This document shows positions 60,678 to 64,000 of a stretch of DNA of 64,000 bases, in pieces. The position numbers and the translations under genes are program-made. The notes under the pieces are model-generated. The model made no database searches. It had not been told where the DNA came from and saw only the letters and a list, made by a program, of their open reading frames with translations. Location: NCBI RefSeq assembly GCF_001298445.1, contig NZ_CP012036.1, forward strand, positions 2,545,263-2,609,262. Direction: 5' to 3'. The DNA is from Nostoc piscinale CENA21. GTDB taxonomy: Bacteria > Cyanobacteriota > Cyanobacteriia > Cyanobacteriales > Nostocaceae. Each line of letters begins with the position of its first letter. The stretch's first letter is position 1.

Positions 60678-62300
60678 ATGTATAGAGTTCTTCCTAAACA
60701 AACTGCATCTATGTACACCCGCGATGGTGTCAGACTGGATGCAGATATTTATCGCCCTGATGCCGCAGAGAGTTTTCCGGTATTATTAATGCGACAACCT
60801 TATGGTAGAGCGATCGCATCAACTGTAGTCTATGCCCATCCCAGTTGGTATGCTGCCCAAGGTTATATTGTCGTGATTCAAGATGTTCGTGGACGCGGTA
60901 CTTCGGCTGGGGAATTTAAGTTATTTGCCCATGAAATTGCTGATGGTGAAGATAGCATTTATTGGGCAGCCCATTTACCGGGTAGTAATGGCAAAGTCGG
61001 GATGTATGGTTTTTCTTATCAAGGAATGACCCAACTCTACGCCGCAGTTGCTAAACCCAGTGCTTTAAAAACAATTTGTCCAGCCATGATTGGTTATGAT
61101 TTATATACAGATTGGGCTTATGAAGGTGGCGCATTCTGTTTACAAACTAATCTTGCTTGGGCAATTCAATTAGCTACAGAAACCGCGCGTCTACGCCATG
61201 ATCACACAGCTTATCAAGCTTTATTGACTGCGGCACGCAACTTACCGCTAAATAATCCCGAAATTCTCCAACAACTTGCCCCAGAGTCGTTTTATCATGA
61301 ATGGGTAGCCCATCCCCAAGCAGATAATTATTGGGAAGAACTTTCACCCAAGCGCCACTTACAAGCTGTGGACTTGCCTATATTTCATATTGGTGGATGG
61401 TTTGATACTTATCTGCGTGGTACTCTACGTTTTTATCAAGATATGGCAGCCCGCAGCACCCAACCCCAACATTTATTAGTCGGCCCTTGGGCGCATTTGC
61501 CTTGGGGAAGAAAAGTCGGCGAAGTTGACTTTGGTGCGAAAGCCGCCAGCCCTGTAGATAGGATGCAAATTCGCTGGTTTGATCAATTTTTGAAAGATAT
61601 AGATACAGGCTTATTGCGGGAGTCTTCTATTTGCTTGTTTGAAATGGGAAGTAATATTTGGCACACTTTCCCTAACTTAAATACAGCTAACCAAAAATCT
61701 TATTTTCTGTCAACTACCGGACTCGCCAGCATCCGTGAAGACTCAGGAATTTTAATCCAAAATCCCCAATCCCAAATCCAAAATTCTGTTGATGTATTAG
61801 TCCACGACCCTTGGCGACCTGTACCGTCTTTAGGCGGTCATGCTGGCTTATCAGCAGGTGTATTTGAGCGATCGCATCTTGATTGTCGTTCGGATGTGTT
61901 AACTTATACTAGTACACTACTCACCGAAGACCTGCATATTTTAGGGGAGGTAGTAGTAGAAATTGATTGCTATGCTGACCAACCTAGTTATGATGTATGC
62001 GCTGTGTTATCGCAAGTACAGCCTGATGGCAAAGTATATAATCTGACTCAGGGCTATATACATTGTCCACAAAACACTGCTGTGCCGATTAAAATTCAAC
62101 TGCAAACAACTTGTGTACGCATTGCCAAAGGTAATGCTTTGCGTTTGAGTTTGAGTGCGGCTTGTTTTCCTGCTTATGCTATGAACTCTGGTAATGGTGC
62201 AGTGCTGAACAGCAATGATTTACGCAATGCTCAAGTTATCACATTGACAGTACATTGTGGTGGCGATCGCAATTCTCAAATTTTCTTACCAGTGATTTAA
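60678..62300 (+). CDS. CocE/NonD family hydrolase (X-Pro dipeptidyl-peptidase-like)
   Basis: 540 residues from ATG 60678; GTG 60666 adds four. The alpha/beta hydrolase core has VLLMRQPYGRAIASTVVYAH, VVIQDVRGRGTSAGEFKLFA, and the nucleophile GMYGFSYQGMTQLYA (G-x-S-x-x-G). The His is in HLLVGPWAHLPWG. The C-terminal jelly-roll domain (DVLTYTSTLLTEDLHILGEV) is the X-Pro dipeptidyl-peptidase C-terminal fold. The family includes cocaine esterase and glutaryl-7-ACA acylases. At about residues 357-372, ILIQNPQSQIQNS is encoded by a dispersed CAAAATCC-type repeat. Substrate unknown. Confidence 0.9.
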   Translation: MYRVLPKQTASMYTRDGVRLDADIYRPDAAESFPVLLMRQPYGRAIASTVVYAHPSWYAAQGYIVVIQDVRGRGTSAGEFKLFAHEIADGEDSIYWAAHLPGSNGKVGMYGFSYQGMTQLYAAVAKPSALKTICPAMIGYDLYTDWAYEGGAFCLQTNLAWAIQLATETARLRHDHTAYQALLTAARNLPLNNPEILQQLAPESFYHEWVAHPQADNYWEELSPKRHLQAVDLPIFHIGGWFDTYLRGTLRFYQDMAARSTQPQHLLVGPWAHLPWGRKVGEVDFGAKAASPVDRMQIRWFDQFLKDIDTGLLRESSICLFEMGSNIWHTFPNLNTANQKSYFLSTTGLASIREDSGILIQNPQSQIQNSVDVLVHDPWRPVPSLGGHAGLSAGVFERSHLDCRSDVLTYTSTLLTEDLHILGEVVVEIDCYADQPSYDVCAVLSQVQPDGKVYNLTQGYIHCPQNTAVPIKIQLQTTCVRIAKGNALRLSLSAACFPAYAMNSGNGAVLNSNDLRNAQVITLTVHCGGDRNSQIFLPVI

Positions 62301-62305
62301 ATAGA

Positions 62306-62791
62306 ATGTATATCAAAACCAAAACTTTTCAAATTACACCAAAAGAATTAGGCGCACTCTTAACTTTTTTCTATTACAGGCGGATGAAATTTATTTTTAT
62401 TCTCTTAGCAATTTTGTTAATTATCAATATTGTTTTTTCCGTCTTACAAAATCGCTTTGATTGGTGGTTAATATATTTTGTCGGCTTAGGAGCGTATTTT
62501 GTTTCCTTACCTTTGTTTTTTCAACCACAAAAGCGCAATTCTACATTAGAGTTTCAAAATCGCTACTGTGAAATTGATGAAAATTTCTTTGCAGTCTTTT
62601 ATGAAGATGGCAGTATTGTTAAAATTAATTACTCGCACTTTATTCAAGTCGTCAAAAAAGCAGACTATTATTTTCTATACATGACTAAAGTCCAATTTTA
62701 TTATTTACCAGTTGCCGCTTTTGAAAGTGAAAAAGATATCCATAGATTTGATTTGTTTTTACAGAGCAGACAATTAATGAAACTCTGGTAA
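62306..62791 (+). CDS. YcxB-like membrane protein
   Basis: 161 residues from ATG 62306 (MYIKTKTFQITPKELGALLT). Two closely spaced membrane helices, FIFILLAILLIINIVFSVLQ and WWLIYFVGLGAYFVSLPLFF, are followed by a cytosolic beta domain (FFAVFYEDGSIVKINYSHFI, then YYLPVAAFESEKDIHRFDLF), the arrangement of the YcxB-like C-terminal domain. Function unknown. The start lies 5 bp after the CocE stop, so the two genes are probably an operon. Confidence 0.83.
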   Translation: MYIKTKTFQITPKELGALLTFFYYRRMKFIFILLAILLIINIVFSVLQNRFDWWLIYFVGLGAYFVSLPLFFQPQKRNSTLEFQNRYCEIDENFFAVFYEDGSIVKINYSHFIQVVKKADYYFLYMTKVQFYYLPVAAFESEKDIHRFDLFLQSRQLMKLW

Positions 62792-62805
62792 TTGCTGCAA
62801 TATTA

Positions 62806-64000
62806 TCATTTAATTATATTTGATTTCTGACTTGCTAAATCCATAATGATTTCAAACCGAAAGTTTTGCGCTAAATCGGTTAAATACTTTTGATATATAG
62901 GATTTTCAACCGGAGTTTCCGACATTAAATTTAAGATGAGATCATCACTACACTGAGCCGCAGCATGATGTAATTCGCCCCGCCATTCATCTGGCATTTG
63001 AGCTAACCAATCTAATACCTCTTGGTGTATATTATTATGGCTGATATTTGATTGGATTTCATTAATCGCGGGCTGAGGTTCTTCCTGATAAATATATTGA
63101 ACATTTAAATATTGTTGAATTTTTTCCAATATTTCTGATTCACGAAACGGCTTATTAATCAAATCATCACAGCCTGCTGAGAGGATAGCTGCTCTTTGCT
63201 CTTCAAAAGCATGGGCTGTTAAAGCAATAATAATCGTTTTCAATGACGAAGAAATTGCCGTTTCATTTGCAGTTTTAATTAACTTTGTTGCTACATAACC
63301 ATCCATCACAGGCATACGCATATCCATAAAAATCAGATGTGGTTGCCATCCCTGCCATAAGTTAATAGCTTCCTGTCCATTTGTAGCTTCACGCACTACA
63401 AAACCTCTAAGTTGTAACAATTTAACTAGTACCAAATGGTTTTCTAAAACATCATCTACAACTAAAATTCGGTATTCGGGTTGTCCTGGTGCTAAACAAA
63501 GAACTCGACGCTGATTTTGTCTGATTGCAAGTTGACTAGTTGAGGCGAAACCAATATCAATCTGAAAGGTAAAAGTAGTGCCAACACCTTCTTGACTGGT
63601 AACAGTGATATCTCCTCCCATCAACTGCACATATTTACGGCTGATTGCTAAACCTAGTCCAGTTCCTTGTTGAGATTTGCGTCCAATTTCAGTTTGTTCA
63701 AAGGCTTGAAATAACAAATCAATTTCTTGGGGAGAAATACCAACACCTGTATCTTGTATCTCGAATATGAGGGAATGGGGGTAAATATTTTCTGTGTATT
63801 CTTGGGGTTGTTGGGCTAATTTGACACGCAAAATCACGCTACCTTGGGTAGTAAATTTTATTGCATTGCCTAAAAGATTGAGTAAAACTTGCCGCAGTTT
63901 GTTATCGTCTGTTTGTACATATTGGGGTAGTTGTGGTGCGTATTCAAAATGTAGTTGTAAACCTTTTGATTCGGCACGCAACCGCAACATTTCTTCTAGG
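62806..64000 (-). CDS. Hybrid histidine kinase, C-terminal part (5' end beyond window)
   Basis: The reverse-strand reading runs off the right edge at 64000 (EEMLRLRAESKGLQLHFEYA is still in frame). The N1 box of the ATPase is DNKLRQVLLNLLGNAIKFTT. The G boxes are QDTGVGISPQE and GTGLGLAISRKYVQLMGG. A receiver follows, with ILVVDDVLENH and phospho-Asp in IFMDMRMPVMDGYV, and Lys in DLINKPFRESE. The remaining tail (DWLAQMPDEWRGELHHAAAQ) is a small C-terminal helical region. The sensor and HisKA domains lie outside the window. It is convergent with the YcxB-like gene. Confidence 0.88.
   Translation of the reverse strand, partial: LEEMLRLRAESKGLQLHFEYAPQLPQYVQTDDNKLRQVLLNLLGNAIKFTTQGSVILRVKLAQQPQEYTENIYPHSLIFEIQDTGVGISPQEIDLLFQAFEQTEIGRKSQQGTGLGLAISRKYVQLMGGDITVTSQEGVGTTFTFQIDIGFASTSQLAIRQNQRRVLCLAPGQPEYRILVVDDVLENHLVLVKLLQLRGFVVREATNGQEAINLWQGWQPHLIFMDMRMPVMDGYVATKLIKTANETAISSSLKTIIIALTAHAFEEQRAAILSAGCDDLINKPFRESEILEKIQQYLNVQYIYQEEPQPAINEIQSNISHNNIHQEVLDWLAQMPDEWRGELHHAAAQCSDDLILNLMSETPVENPIYQKYLTDLAQNFRFEIIMDLASQKSNIIK

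Overview
The window looks like chromosomal DNA of a filamentous, probably heterocystous cyanobacterium (Nostocales: Nostoc/Anabaena/Calothrix relatives). The reasons are the very frequent HIP1 octamer GCGATCGC, an A+T-rich base composition, heptanucleotide tandem repeats (STRR type), and a gene set typical of the group: anaerobic Mg-protoporphyrin cyclase BchE, a FurC/PerR-type regulator, a DUF3685/Ycf55 regulator, a TIGR04376 protein, a CIA30 protein, DUF4168, Uma2 nucleases and multi-domain histidine kinases. No rRNA, tRNA, CRISPR array, prophage or complete insertion sequence was found.

Layout. 1-9.9 kb: partial glutathione S-transferase, bchE, a lipoprotein, a helical exported protein, an antitoxin gene followed by an internally deleted vapC, an SDR oxidoreductase, a P1B-type metal ATPase whose last codons are frameshifted, and a D-Ala-D-Ala carboxypeptidase (PBP4 type). 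9.9-17.2 kb: CYP120-like P450, receiver-DUF3685 protein, a NACHT-pentapeptide-repeat STAND protein, and furC. 17.6-23.4 kb: azoreductase, DEDD-type nuclease, a methyltransferase/GNAT/cupin operon, hisC preceded by a 21-bp tandem repeat tract, and a creatininase family protein. 23.7-29.2 kb: a pair of M16 peptidases (one frameshifted), TetR regulator, DUF4332 and TIGR04376 proteins. 29.4-41 kb: a frameshifted hybrid histidine kinase overlapping a receiver-kinase gene, alpha/beta hydrolase, HugZ-like protein, NAD(P)-binding/CIA30 protein, GFA protein, DUF1868 2H phosphoesterase, holA and DUF4168. 41-53 kb: histidine kinase with a phosphate-type binding lipoprotein, a second NACHT STAND protein (frameshifted), Uma2, an FHA-GAF-cyclase and a VIT/VWA protein. 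53.1-58.1 kb: a nuclease-rich accessory stretch with a BamHI-like restriction enzyme, its probable methyltransferase (split by a frameshift), an excisionase-like HTH protein, a decayed gene remnant and three or four nuclease-like or unknown proteins. 58.4-64 kb: acs, a CocE/NonD hydrolase, a YcxB-like membrane protein and the 3' part of a hybrid histidine kinase.

The two most interesting threads are these. (1) The restriction-modification locus at 53.16-55.05 kb has a clear BamHI-family endonuclease with D89/E102/E104 conserved. It lies tail-to-tail with a methyltransferase that is interrupted at an A8 run and driven by a canonical promoter overlapped by a perfect 8+4+8 palindrome. An intact restriction enzyme beside a broken methylase should be lethal, so the methylase probably works somehow: as two chains, by slippage, or because the extra base is an error. 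(2) Four genes here (M16 peptidase, hybrid kinase, NACHT protein, methyltransferase), and possibly a fifth (DUF4168), each carry exactly one extra base in an A/T run. Every one would be restored by removing one base. This suggests slippage biology, a mutator history, or systematic consensus error. Dispersed palindromic and short tandem repeats fill most intergenic gaps, and several have entered coding sequences in frame.
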